DNA of 64,000 nt, taken from NCBI RefSeq assembly GCF_900102075.1, contig NZ_FNAV01000014.1, positions 62,001-126,000 on the forward strand. Reading direction: 5' to 3'. This DNA comes from Salipiger thiooxidans. Lineage in GTDB: Bacteria > Pseudomonadota > Alphaproteobacteria > Rhodobacterales > Rhodobacteraceae. This document shows positions 53,027-61,176 of the stretch, in pieces. Numbering within the stretch: the stretch's first letter is position 1; every line of letters starts with the position of its first letter. Below the pieces are notes generated by a model. It saw nothing but the letters and a program-made list of their open reading frames with translations, was not told the origin of the DNA and did not search any database. A program made the translations under genes and the position numbers.

Positions 53027-53694
53027 CGCCCGGGATACGGCAGGACGGGGCGCGCGTGGTGCCCCTGCGCCCGCTCAGGCACGAGGAGGGGGCGATCCGC
53101 GTGGACGTCCGCGCCAAGCACTTCGGGCGCACGCAGGTGCTGCGCGACGTGCATTTCTCGGTGTCGCGCGGCGAGACGGTGGCCCTGCTGGGGCCGTCGG
53201 GGATCGGCAAGTCGACGCTTCTGCGCATCGTCGCCGGTCTCGACCGCGATTTCGACGGCAGCGTCCAGCGTCCCGAGGAGATGGCCATGGTGTTCCAGGA
53301 GCCGACCCTGCTACCGTGGCGCTCGGCGCTTCAGAACCTGCTGCTGGTGCATCCCGGCCTGACCCCCAGTGAGGCCCGCGCGGCGCTCGACCGGGTCGGG
53401 CTCAAGGGCCGCGAGGACGCCTTTCCGCGTGCGCTCTCGCTCGGCCAGCAGCGGCGGCTGGCGCTGGCCCGCGCCTTTGCCGGGCGGCCCCGGATGCTGA
53501 TCATGGACGAGCCCTTCGTCTCGCTCGACCCCAGGCTTGCTAATGCCATGCTGTCGCTGGCCGAGGATCTCATCGCCGAGCAGCGCCCGGCGACCATTTT
53601 CGTCACCCATGCCAGAGCCGAGGCCGACCGCCTTGCCAGCCGGGTGCTCGAACTGCGCGGCACCCCCGCCACGCTTACCCCCCATCCGATCTGA
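53023..53694 (+). CDS. ABC transporter ATPase without a permease gene
   Basis: The 223-residue protein has Walker A GPSGIGKST (about 57-65), Q-loop FQEPTLLPW, a signature reading LSLGQQRRLALARA (second residue of LSGGQ changed to L-G) and Walker B MLIMDEPFVSLD, His switch in VTHAR. It would drive import with the binding protein at 52061. The permease normally found in the order permease-ATPase-binding protein is missing from this operon and from the whole window. Confidence 0.88.
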   Translation: MTPGIRQDGARVVPLRPLRHEEGAIRVDVRAKHFGRTQVLRDVHFSVSRGETVALLGPSGIGKSTLLRIVAGLDRDFDGSVQRPEEMAMVFQEPTLLPWRSALQNLLLVHPGLTPSEARAALDRVGLKGREDAFPRALSLGQQRRLALARAFAGRPRMLIMDEPFVSLDPRLANAMLSLAEDLIAEQRPATIFVTHARAEADRLASRVLELRGTPATLTPHPI

Positions 53695-53707
53695 AGGAGG
53701 TCATTCC

Positions 53708-54136
53708 ATGAAGGCACCGCTTTTCGCGGCCGCGCTCGCCGTGCTTGCCATTCCCGCCAGCGCCCACGAGTTCGGCTTTGCCGGCGTCCTGTCGAATTCC
53801 AACAAGGGCGAGATGCCCGGCATCACGCTCTCGGTGGGCAAGCCGCTGACCGACGGGCCGATCGCGCTCAAGTCCGGGATGCTCTACGAGCTCGAGATCG
53901 AGGCCGACGGCACCGGCGAGCTGGCGCTCGAGGGCTCGGGCTTTTTCCGCGCGATCTGGGTTAACGAGGTGGTGGTGAACGGGCTCGAGATCCGTCCCTT
54001 CGGGCTGGAATCCGTCGAGTTCGACGAGGAGGGCACCATGGAAATCGAGTTCCTGGCGATCAAGCCCGGCCAGTATTTCCTCAAGATCCCCGGCTCCAAG
54101 GGCGAGAGCCAGCGCGTCGACATCACGATCCAGTAG
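53708..54136 (+). CDS. secreted cupredoxin-like protein
   Basis: The 142-residue protein has a signal peptide (AVLAIPASA) followed by a beta-rich domain with LKSGMLYELEIEADG, AIWVNEVVVNGLEI, and IKPGQYFLKIPG near the C-terminus. The shape is cupredoxin-like, but the Cys ligand of a type 1 copper site is absent. It therefore probably does not carry electrons. GGAGG precedes the ATG. It is the last gene of the accessory operon. Confidence 0.75.
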   Translation: MKAPLFAAALAVLAIPASAHEFGFAGVLSNSNKGEMPGITLSVGKPLTDGPIALKSGMLYELEIEADGTGELALEGSGFFRAIWVNEVVVNGLEIRPFGLESVEFDEEGTMEIEFLAIKPGQYFLKIPGSKGESQRVDITIQ

Positions 54137-54190
54137 ACCGCGCGTCGAAATCCGCGGGGGCGCGCATGACACGCGCCCCCGCGGCAGAGC

Positions 54191-56476
54191 TCATTCGCCG
54201 ACGCAATCGGCGAAGTAGCGGGTCTGCCCGTCCTCGCCGGTTTCCACCACCAGACCGTGGATGTCGGTCTCGAAGCCCGGGCATTCGCGCGCGAACTCGC
54301 GGTTGAAGCGCAGGTAGTCGACGATCTTGGTGTTGAACACCTCGCCCGGGATCAGCAGCGGGATGCCCGGCGGGTAGGGGGTCACGAGGCTGGTGGTCAC
54401 GCGGCCCTCGAGATCGTCGATGGCGACCCGCTCGGTCTTGCGCCGCGCAATATGCGCGAAGGCATCCGAGGGCGTCATCGCCGGGCGGTGATCGCTGAGG
54501 TAGATCTCGGTCGACAGCCGCGCCACGTCGTACTTGGCGTAAAGCGCGTGCACGTGCTGGCAGAGATCGTAGAGCCCCATCTTCTCGTACCGCGACTGCT
54601 TGGCGCAGAACTCGGGCATCACCCGCCACAGCGGCTGGTTCTTGTCGTAGTCGTCCTTGAACTGCTGCAGCGCCGCCAGCAGGGTGTTCCAGCGGCCCTT
54701 GGTGATGCCGATGGTGAACATGATGAAGAAGCTGTAAAGCCCGGTCTTCTCGACCACCACGCCATGCTCGGTCAGGTACTTCGACACGATCGAGGCGGGA
54801 ATGCCGGTGTCGCCGAAGTTGCCCTCGATATCGAGCCCAGGTGTTATGATCGTCGCCTTGATCGGGTCGAGCATGTTGAAGCCCGGCGCCATGTCGCCGA
54901 AGCCGTGCCACGCATCCGCGCCCGAGCTCTCGACGCCCTCGCTGTCGGTCTTCTTGAGCTCCCAGTCGCGGGTGCGGCCGATGCCTTCCTCGGCCAGCTG
55001 GTCAGGGCCCCAGACCTTGAACCACCAGTCGTTGCCGTATTCCTCGTCGACCTTGCGCATCGCCCGGCGGAAATCGAGCGCCTCGTCGAGGCTTTCCTCC
55101 ACCAGCGCGGTGCCGCCCGGAGGCTCCATCATCGCCGCCGCCACGTCGCAGCTCGCGATGATCGAGTATTGCGGCGAGGTCGAGGTGTGCATCAGGTAGC
55201 TCTCGTTGAAGAGGTGCCGGTCGAGCTTGGTCTCCTCGCTGTCCTGCACCAGCACGTGGCTGGCCTGGCTGATGCCGGCGAGCAGCTTGTGCACCGACTG
55301 GGTGGCATAGGTCACCGAGTGCTTGGTGCGGCCCCGCTTGCGGCCCATCGAGTGGTAGCTGCCGTAGAACGGGTGGAAGGCCGCGTGCGGCAGCCATGCC
55401 TCGTCGAAGTGCAGGTTTTCGACCCAGCCGTCGAGCATCCGCTTGATCTCTTCGGTGTTGTAGAGAACCCCGTCGTAGGTCGACTGGGTCAGCGTCATGA
55501 TCCGCGGCTGCACCGCGTCGGCGTCATAGCCCTCGAGCAGCGGGTTCTCGCGGATCTTGGCCTTGATGGTCTCGGGCTCGAACTCGGAATGCGGGATCGG
55601 GCCGATGATGCCGAAGTGGTTCCGCGTCGGGCGCAAGAACACAGGGATCGCGCCGGTCATGATGATCGAATGCAGGATCGACTTGTGGCAGTTGCGGTCC
55701 ACGACGACCACGTCGCCGGGCGCCACGGTGTGGTGCCAGACCATCTTGTTCGAGGTCGAGGTGCCGTTGGTCACGAAGAAGCAGTGATCGGCGTTGAAGA
55801 TCCGCGCGGCGTTGCGCTCGGAGGCGCCGATGGCGCCGTTGTGGTCGAGCAGCTGGCCCAGTTCCTCGACCGCGTTGCAGACGTCGGCGCGCAGCATGTT
55901 CTCGCCGTAGAACTGGTGGTACATCTGTCCGATCGGCGATTTCAGGAACGCCACGCCGCCGGAGTGGCCGGGACAGTGCCACGAGTACGACCCGTCCTCG
56001 GCGTAATCCAGAAGCTCCTTGAAGAACGGCGGCTGGATGCCCTCGAGATACCCCTTGGCCTCGCGGATGATGTGGCGGGCGACGAACTCGGGCGTATCCT
56101 CGAACATGTGGATGAAGCCGTGCAGCTCGCGCAGGATGTCGTTGGGCAGGTGCCGCGAGGTCTTGGTCTCGCCGTAGACGTAGATCGGCACGTCGGCGTT
56201 CTTCCAGCGCACTTCCTCGATGAAGGTGCGCAGGCTCAGCACTGCCGGATCAAGATCGGGGCCGGGGGTGAACTCCTCGTCGTCGATCGAGAGGACAAAG
56301 GCGCTGGCACGGCTCTGCTGCTGCGCGAATTGCGACAGGTCGCCGTAGCTGGTGACGCCCAGCACCTCGAAGCCTTCTTTCTCTATGGCCTCGGCCAGCG
56401 CACGAATGCCCAGCCCCGAGGTGTTTTCGGAGCGGAAATCCTCGTCGATGATGACAATGGGGAAACGGAACTTCAT
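54191..56476 (-). CDS. Orn/Lys/Arg decarboxylase (PLP, AdiA/CadA type)
   Basis: The 761-residue protein has the N-terminal receiver-like wing domain (IVIIDEDFRSENTSGLGIRAL), the fold type I PLP domain with SVHK (Lys397), HFDEAWLPHAAFHPFY and the substrate loop, and the C-terminal domain with TPYPPGIPLLIPGE. This is the full-length inducible amino acid decarboxylase family. Which of arginine, lysine or ornithine is used cannot be told by eye. It makes an amine and carbon dioxide, often for acid tolerance. No antiporter is next to it. An 18-bp palindrome lies 47 bp upstream. Confidence 0.9.
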   Translation of the reverse strand: MKFRFPIVIIDEDFRSENTSGLGIRALAEAIEKEGFEVLGVTSYGDLSQFAQQQSRASAFVLSIDDEEFTPGPDLDPAVLSLRTFIEEVRWKNADVPIYVYGETKTSRHLPNDILRELHGFIHMFEDTPEFVARHIIREAKGYLEGIQPPFFKELLDYAEDGSYSWHCPGHSGGVAFLKSPIGQMYHQFYGENMLRADVCNAVEELGQLLDHNGAIGASERNAARIFNADHCFFVTNGTSTSNKMVWHHTVAPGDVVVVDRNCHKSILHSIIMTGAIPVFLRPTRNHFGIIGPIPHSEFEPETIKAKIRENPLLEGYDADAVQPRIMTLTQSTYDGVLYNTEEIKRMLDGWVENLHFDEAWLPHAAFHPFYGSYHSMGRKRGRTKHSVTYATQSVHKLLAGISQASHVLVQDSEETKLDRHLFNESYLMHTSTSPQYSIIASCDVAAAMMEPPGGTALVEESLDEALDFRRAMRKVDEEYGNDWWFKVWGPDQLAEEGIGRTRDWELKKTDSEGVESSGADAWHGFGDMAPGFNMLDPIKATIITPGLDIEGNFGDTGIPASIVSKYLTEHGVVVEKTGLYSFFIMFTIGITKGRWNTLLAALQQFKDDYDKNQPLWRVMPEFCAKQSRYEKMGLYDLCQHVHALYAKYDVARLSTEIYLSDHRPAMTPSDAFAHIARRKTERVAIDDLEGRVTTSLVTPYPPGIPLLIPGEVFNTKIVDYLRFNREFARECPGFETDIHGLVVETGEDGQTRYFADCVGE

Positions 56477-56522
56477 GTGCCTCTCCTCTCGGCCGGCGTG
56501 GGAAGTGTCCTTGTCCTTTCAT

Positions 56523-56540
56523 CGTTCGGGCGCCCGAACG
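56523..56540. promoter_or_regulatory. 18-bp perfect palindrome upstream of the decarboxylase
   Basis: CGTTCGGGCGCCCGAACG is perfectly symmetric and lies 47 bp before the start of the decarboxylase gene. It looks like a TetR- or LacI-class operator. No local regulator gene is next to it. Confidence 0.6.
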
Positions 56541-56643
56541 TCAAGGGCCGATGCCATGCGGTTCCTGCTGGCAGAGCCCGGCGCGATCACGAAAAAGGGC
56601 GCGCTGGTGGTGGCGCGCCCTCATCGGGGCCCGGAAGGGTCGT

Positions 56644-57210
56644 TCAGCGCGCCAGCCAGCCGCCGTCGACGTTGATGACGGCGCCGGTGACATCGGTCGC
56701 CGCGGGCGAGGCGAGGAAGGCGGCGGTGCCGCCGATGTCCGAAGGCTCGCCCCAGCGGCCCGCCGGGATGCGCCCGGGGATGGCCTTCGAGCGCCCGGGG
56801 TCGTCGCGCAGCGCCTCGGTGTTGTTGGTGGCGATGTAGCCCGGCGCGATGGCGTTCACGGTGATCCGGTGCGGCGCCCATTCGTTGGCGAGGATCTTGG
56901 TGACCCCCGCGACGCCGTGCTTGGAGGCGGTGTAGGCCGGCACCCGGATGCCGCCCTGGAAGGACAGCAGCGAGGCGATGTTGACGATGGCCATCTCGCG
57001 GGGGTCGAGGAAGCTTGGGGTTCTGGTCTCCTCGACCTTGTCGAGCGTCAGCGCCCCGCCGGCGGGCACCGCGCCGCCAAGGCTGAAGCGGTCGCAATGG
57101 GTGTAGATCAGCCGGATTTCACCGTCGCGGAACATGCGCTTGCCAATGAAATGCTCGCGCAGTTCTTCGGTCCACATGTCGCGGGCGTGGCGGGTCTCGA
57201 CGCTCAGCAT
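56644..57210 (-). pseudogene. kduI-kduD deletion chimera
   Basis: The intact 188-codon frame joins two genes. Residues 1-75 match the start of 5-keto-4-deoxyuronate isomerase KduI (MLSVETRHA, TYTH-like IYTHCDRF, GGAVPAG, LDKVEETRTPSFLD). Residues 76-188 match the end of 2-deoxy-D-gluconate 3-dehydrogenase KduD, an SDR (VNIASLLSFQGG, catalytic YTASK at 93-97, WGEPSDIGG, VDGGW). The Rossmann GxxxGxG half of the SDR and two thirds of KduI are gone. A ribosome site and start codon remain, so a product may be made but cannot be active as either enzyme. Confidence 0.85.
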
Positions 57211-57288
57211 GGTGCGTCCTCTCCGTCTGATCGCGTGGCGTTGCGGCCGGGCCCTTAGCTTGATGATGTCATACAATATGGCCAAACC

Positions 57289-57298
57289 ATCATATGAT
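57289..57298. promoter_or_regulatory. ATCATATGAT palindrome upstream of the kdu chimera
   Basis: A perfect 10-bp palindrome about 80 bp upstream of the chimera start, near a second partial element (GATGTCATAC). GntR/FCD-type regulators of uronate genes use similar A/T-rich sites, so it may be a leftover of kdu control. Confidence 0.4.
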
Positions 57299-57418
57299 AA
57301 GCAATCTGCGCTGTAATACATCTGACAGATCAAGCGCGTTATGGGGCGGATGCTGACCTGCGGCAGATCTGCAGGCAGCGCTGCGGAGCGGCTTGCTTGA
57401 CGAACGGGTTTCGAGATA

Positions 57419-57442
57419 CTATCTAGCCAGATAGCTAGATAG
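57419..57442. promoter_or_regulatory. toxin-antitoxin operator candidate
   Basis: CTATCTAG (57419-57426) and CTAGATAG (57435-57442) form a perfect 8-bp inverted repeat with an 8-nt spacer that itself contains AGATAG. It ends 12 bp before the antitoxin start, the usual place for autorepression. Confidence 0.65.
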
Positions 57443-57453
57443 GAGAGACTCCC

Positions 57454-57696
57454 ATGCTGACCCTGCAAGATGCAAAGAACCGCTTCAGCGCGGTGGTGGA
57501 CGCGGCGCTCGCCGGCCGTCCGCAGGAGGTCTCGCGCCGGGGCAAGCCCGCCGTCGTGGTGGTCTCGGCCGAGGAATACCACCGGCTGGTCCACGCCGCG
57601 CAGGCCCGCCGCGAGAGCTTTGCCGATCACCTCATGGCCTTCCCGGGCGACGAGTTGCCCCGGGCCGAAGTTGCGCCGCGGAACGTCACCTTTTGA
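57454..57696 (+). CDS. Phd/YefM-type antitoxin
   Basis: The 80-residue protein has the Phd/YefM N-terminal fold with LQDAKNRFSAVVDAALAGRPQEVSRRGKPAVVVVSAEEYHRL. The N-terminal half binds DNA and dimerises; the charged C-terminus would bind the toxin. GGAGAG lies upstream. It overlaps the toxin gene by 4 bp. Such pairs stabilise plasmids, which fits the repABC replicon. Confidence 0.88.
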   Translation: MLTLQDAKNRFSAVVDAALAGRPQEVSRRGKPAVVVVSAEEYHRLVHAAQARRESFADHLMAFPGDELPRAEVAPRNVTF

Positions 57697-58100
57697 TCCA
57701 CATCCTCGACACCAACGTGATCTCGGCGGTGCGTCGGGCCGACCGTGCGCCGCAGGTCGCCCGCTGGCTGGGCGCGCAGGCCGAGACCGACCTCTATCTC
57801 AGTGTGGTGACGCTGGGCGAGATCGAGCGTGGCATCCGCCTGCAGGAGCCGCGCAACCCCGATTTCGCCCGTGACCTCCGGCTCTGGCTCGAGCGCACGG
57901 TGACGGTCTTCGCCGACCGGCTGCTCGCGTTCGACGCCGCGGATGCGATGATCTGGGGGGAGCTCTCGGCGCGGCTCGGTCACAACGGAGCGGACCTGAT
58001 GATCGCCGCGCAGGCGCTGGCGCGCGACGCCGCCGTGGTCACCGGCAACGTCTCGGATTTCGAGCCCACGGGCGCGCGGGTGGTGAACCCGTTCGACTGA
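57693..58100 (+). CDS. PIN domain toxin (VapC/FitB type)
   Basis: The 135-residue protein is a PIN-fold RNase: the acidic residues of the site appear in HILDTNVISAV, TLGEIERGIR, AFDAADAMIWG and HNGADLMIAAQAL. A TTG start at 57693 lies inside the antitoxin stop region, so translation depends on the antitoxin. The C-terminus has the usual TGNVSDFE. As a toxin it would cut tRNA or other RNA. Confidence 0.88.
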   Translation: MIHILDTNVISAVRRADRAPQVARWLGAQAETDLYLSVVTLGEIERGIRLQEPRNPDFARDLRLWLERTVTVFADRLLAFDAADAMIWGELSARLGHNGADLMIAAQALARDAAVVTGNVSDFEPTGARVVNPFD

Positions 58101-58114
58101 CGCGGCACTGGGGC

Positions 58115-59353
58115 TCAGCTGGTGGCGATCCCTGCGCCGACGCGCTCGGCGAAGCGGTCGAAGAGATGCTCGGCCCCCATCTGCCCGCCCTTGAGCAGGA
58201 TGCGCATCCGGTCCCGGCGCGGGTCGGGATGGCCGGCGCGGCAGACGCTGACCCCGGCCCCGAGCGTGCTTTCGTAGTCGAGCGTGTCGAACCCCAGCCC
58301 CGAGCAGATGCGGCTGGAGGTGTCGCCCCCCGCAAGCCCGAGATAGCCGATCTCGGCCCGCGCCAGCACCGCCGCGATGAACGCGCAGGAACGGTCGGCG
58401 AGCGCGTCGGGGCTGAGCCCGTAGTCGAGCTCGGGCAGCAGGTGCGCGAGCACCGGGATGCCGTCCTTCAGAAGCCTCGCGGCGGTCTCGACGGGCTCGG
58501 CCGAGGCCAAAGCCTCGGGCGTCAGCGGCAGCTTGCGGTAGGCCCGCGCCCTGCCCACCTGCGCCTGCGTCACCGCCGAGCGGCTGCCCGCGAAGAACAG
58601 CAGCCCCGACGACTGCGGCGGCGGGGCAGGGACCGGCGGCGTGGAGCTCGCGTCACCGCCGAGGATCTCGGCCACGGAGCTGGCGCCGATCAGCAGTTGC
58701 CGCCCGCCCGCCGCGCGCAGGGCCTCGCCGATCTGCGCAAGGTCGGTATCCGAAACAGCATCGCACAGCACCGGTCCGGCGCGGAACCGCGCGACGCAGC
58801 CTGCGGTATCGGCAAGCTCGGCGTGGCCGAGCTTCGACAGCCCTTCCAGCCCCTGCCGCCCGAGATGCAGGGCAAGATCCGCCTCGCCCATCGGGGTGAC
58901 CGGGTGGCGGCTCATCACCGGGTGGCGGTCGCTGCGGTGAACGGCGCCGTCGGGCCCGCGCGCGAAGAGATTGCCGAAGACGCAGTAGCGCCCGAGGCTC
59001 GGCTGGCCGCCGATCACCGCCACGATGTCGGGGGCGAAACGCTCGGCCAGCGCCTGTGCGACCGCGCCGATGGAGCCGATATGCGGCGCGGAATCGAAGG
59101 TCGAGCAGACCTTGAGGTGCAGCACCCCGGGCGCCTCGGCGGCGATGCGGGGCCAGAGCCGGGCGACCTCGGTCCGCGCCCGCTCGGGCGGCAGCGAGCG
59201 CAGGTCCGTGGGCAGGCCCAGCACGTCGAGCCCGGTGGTCCCGGCCTGGGGCGACATCAGCATCCGCGTCCGCAGCCCGCCGCGCGCGTAGGTGGCGAGG
59301 CTGTCCGAGGCGCCGGTGAAGTCGTCGCCGACGAAGACGATCCGTGCGCCCAT
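58115..59353 (-). CDS. four-carbon acid sugar kinase family protein (DUF1537), OiaK-like
   Basis: The 412-residue protein has the family start VFVGDDFTGASDSLATYA, the central SRHPVTPMGEADL motif and the C-terminal nucleotide domain with FFAGSRSAVTQAQ and GLAGGDTSSRICSGLG. DUF1537 kinases act on tetronates and, when encoded beside a RuBisCO-like protein, on 3-oxo-isoapionate (OiaK). It starts one base after the RuBisCO-like gene. The specific substrate is inference. Confidence 0.82.
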   Translation of the reverse strand: MGARIVFVGDDFTGASDSLATYARGGLRTRMLMSPQAGTTGLDVLGLPTDLRSLPPERARTEVARLWPRIAAEAPGVLHLKVCSTFDSAPHIGSIGAVAQALAERFAPDIVAVIGGQPSLGRYCVFGNLFARGPDGAVHRSDRHPVMSRHPVTPMGEADLALHLGRQGLEGLSKLGHAELADTAGCVARFRAGPVLCDAVSDTDLAQIGEALRAAGGRQLLIGASSVAEILGGDASSTPPVPAPPPQSSGLLFFAGSRSAVTQAQVGRARAYRKLPLTPEALASAEPVETAARLLKDGIPVLAHLLPELDYGLSPDALADRSCAFIAAVLARAEIGYLGLAGGDTSSRICSGLGFDTLDYESTLGAGVSVCRAGHPDPRRDRMRILLKGGQMGAEHLFDRFAERVGAGIATS

Positions 59354-59354
59354 C

Positions 59355-60620
59355 TCAGCGCGCCCCGAAGAAGTCCAGCGCCCCGGCGAGCGCCTTGTGG
59401 GCGATGGCGCCGTCCTGCAGCGAGCGGCCCGCCTTCAGCACTTCATTGGCCTCGTGCAGCGAGGCAATGCCCGCCTGCGGCCCGCCGGGATGGGCGAGGA
59501 TGCCGCCGCCGCACATGAACATCAGGTCATGCGACTGCGCCGCCTGCAGCGTCTCCGGCAGGGTCCCGGCCCATTGCCCTGACGAGAAGGCGGGCATCAC
59601 CGCATCGGCGGGCCCGCCCTTGCAGAGCGGCTGCAGGCAGGCGCGGGCGGCCTCGGTGACCTCGTCTGCGGTGTCGACGAACTTGCCGCCGATGCCGTGT
59701 ACGTGCATGTGGTCGATCCCCGCGAGGCGGTAGAGCGCGTGGTAGGCTTGGAAGCCCATGCCCAGAAGCGGATGGCGGCTCATGGCGCCAAAGCCGTTGC
59801 GGTGGGCGTGGATCGCCAGATCGGTGTGGGCGCGCAGCGTCTGCATCCCCGAGAGGCCGCACCAGTTGAGGCTTGCCATGACGCAGGAGCCGCCCTCGTC
59901 CCGGACGAGATCGGCGTGGCGGCGCATGGCGTCGGTCTCGTCGGTGATGTTGAAGGCCATCATCACCCGGCGCCCGGTGCGGTCCTCCCAGTTGCGGATC
60001 ACCTCCATAACGGCGGGCACGCGCTCGGACAGGGGCGCAATGTCGGGATTGGCGCAGACCTCGTCATCCTTGATGAAGTCGACGCCCGCGGCGCAGAGCT
60101 GGTCGACCAGCGATGCGATCTCGACCGGGCGCATGCCGACGTTGGGCTTGATGATGGTGCCGAAGATCGGTCGGTCCGCGACGCCGAGGATCCTGCGCGT
60201 CCCGGCGATGCCGTGGACCGGCAGCGGGTAGCGGGCGCGATAGCTCCCCGGGATATCGAGCGACACAAGCTTCAGCCCGGTGATCTCGCCGATGTCGTAG
60301 AGGTTTCCCGAGACCGTCGCTGCCAGCGTCGGCAGGTTGCGCCCGATGTTGCCGGTCGGGAAGGCGATGCGCACGCGGGCGCGGCGGAAGGGGCCGGGGG
60401 GCGCCTTGCGGGCGACGTAGGCCGAGTGCAACGTCGGTGCCGCCGCCTCCTCCAGCAGCTCGACCGAGAGCACCTCGGCGGCGGCGCGGGCGCGCAGCTC
60501 GTCGGTCTCGCCCGCGACGCGGACGAAGGTACCCGAGGATTGCTCGCCCGCCATCATCGCTGCCACGTCTTCGGGCGGGTAGGGGGTCTCGAGCAGGTAT
60601 TCAGCGACGATCCGTTCCAT
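59355..60620 (-). CDS. RuBisCO-like protein, OiaX-like
   Basis: The 421-residue protein has the form III/IV RuBisCO large-chain fold. The N-terminal part ends with FPTGNIG; the TIM barrel has Lys158 in GTIIKPNVGM and the carbamylation/metal motif KDDE (184-187), and later HAHRNG, GKFVD and GGGILAHPGG. It lacks the full ribulose-bisphosphate set of true RuBisCO. In D-apionate catabolism OiaX of this type splits phosphorylated 3-oxo-isoapionate. Neighbouring TRAP genes and the kinase fit. I chose ATG 60620. Confidence 0.83.
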   Translation of the reverse strand: MERIVAEYLLETPYPPEDVAAMMAGEQSSGTFVRVAGETDELRARAAAEVLSVELLEEAAAPTLHSAYVARKAPPGPFRRARVRIAFPTGNIGRNLPTLAATVSGNLYDIGEITGLKLVSLDIPGSYRARYPLPVHGIAGTRRILGVADRPIFGTIIKPNVGMRPVEIASLVDQLCAAGVDFIKDDEVCANPDIAPLSERVPAVMEVIRNWEDRTGRRVMMAFNITDETDAMRRHADLVRDEGGSCVMASLNWCGLSGMQTLRAHTDLAIHAHRNGFGAMSRHPLLGMGFQAYHALYRLAGIDHMHVHGIGGKFVDTADEVTEAARACLQPLCKGGPADAVMPAFSSGQWAGTLPETLQAAQSHDLMFMCGGGILAHPGGPQAGIASLHEANEVLKAGRSLQDGAIAHKALAGALDFFGAR

Positions 60621-60628
60621 CGCCGGCC

Positions 60629-61168
60629 TCAGAGCTTCGACAGGTCCGGGAAGGGCCGCACCGGGTCGGAGCCGTCCCAGCCCTCGGAGGCGTCGCGGAT
60701 CATGTCGAACATGGTGCCCTTGGGGCCCAGCACCTCGGAGAGCTCGATGCAGGTGCCCGGGTGATGCTCTTCGGCGAAATAGGCGAAGCGGCCGTTCTGG
60801 CCGACGCAGCCCGACATCTTCACGGTGAAGCCGCGGTCCAGCATCATCTGCAGGTCGGCGTCGTAGTCCCTGGTCCAGAACGCCATGTGCTGCAGGCCGC
60901 GCAGGCCCTTCTGCATGTAGTCGCGGTACATCGACGGCACGTCGTTGCGGCACTGGATCAGCTCGACCTGCATCGGGCCGGAGTTCGCCAGTGCCACCGA
61001 GTTGTGCGGCTGGTAGCTTTCGCCGTCGAAGCGGTAATCCTCGATCGGAACCTGCGGATTGTAGAACCACGGGCCCACGCCCATGGTCTCGGACCAGTAT
61101 TTCATGCCCGCCTCGATGTCGTCGACGACGTAGCCGAGCTGGCGGATTGGGCCAAGAAAGGTGCTCAT
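60629..61168 (-). CDS. VOC (glyoxalase/dioxygenase fold) family protein
   Basis: The 179-residue protein begins IRQLGYVVDDIEAGMKYWSETMGVGPW, with the paired beta-alpha-beta-beta-beta units of the VOC superfamily. Candidate metal ligands are His in LQHMAFWTRD and Glu in TCIELSEVLG. It lies between the TRAP transporter and the RuBisCO-like gene, 8 bp from each. It might be an epimerase, isomerase or lyase in the same sugar-acid pathway. It does not appear in the known OiaK-OiaX scheme. Confidence 0.78.
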   Translation of the reverse strand: MSTFLGPIRQLGYVVDDIEAGMKYWSETMGVGPWFYNPQVPIEDYRFDGESYQPHNSVALANSGPMQVELIQCRNDVPSMYRDYMQKGLRGLQHMAFWTRDYDADLQMMLDRGFTVKMSGCVGQNGRFAYFAEEHHPGTCIELSEVLGPKGTMFDMIRDASEGWDGSDPVRPFPDLSKL

Positions 61169-61176
61169 GGGGAACC

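Noticed and set aside
54257-56839. 860-codon open frame opposite the decarboxylase
   Set aside because: Shadow of a strongly conserved PLP enzyme gene; skewed H/R/D composition and no domain.
59355-60620. carbon-fixing RuBisCO
   Set aside because: No small subunit, no phosphoribulokinase, and catabolic neighbours; the RuBisCO-like class fits better.
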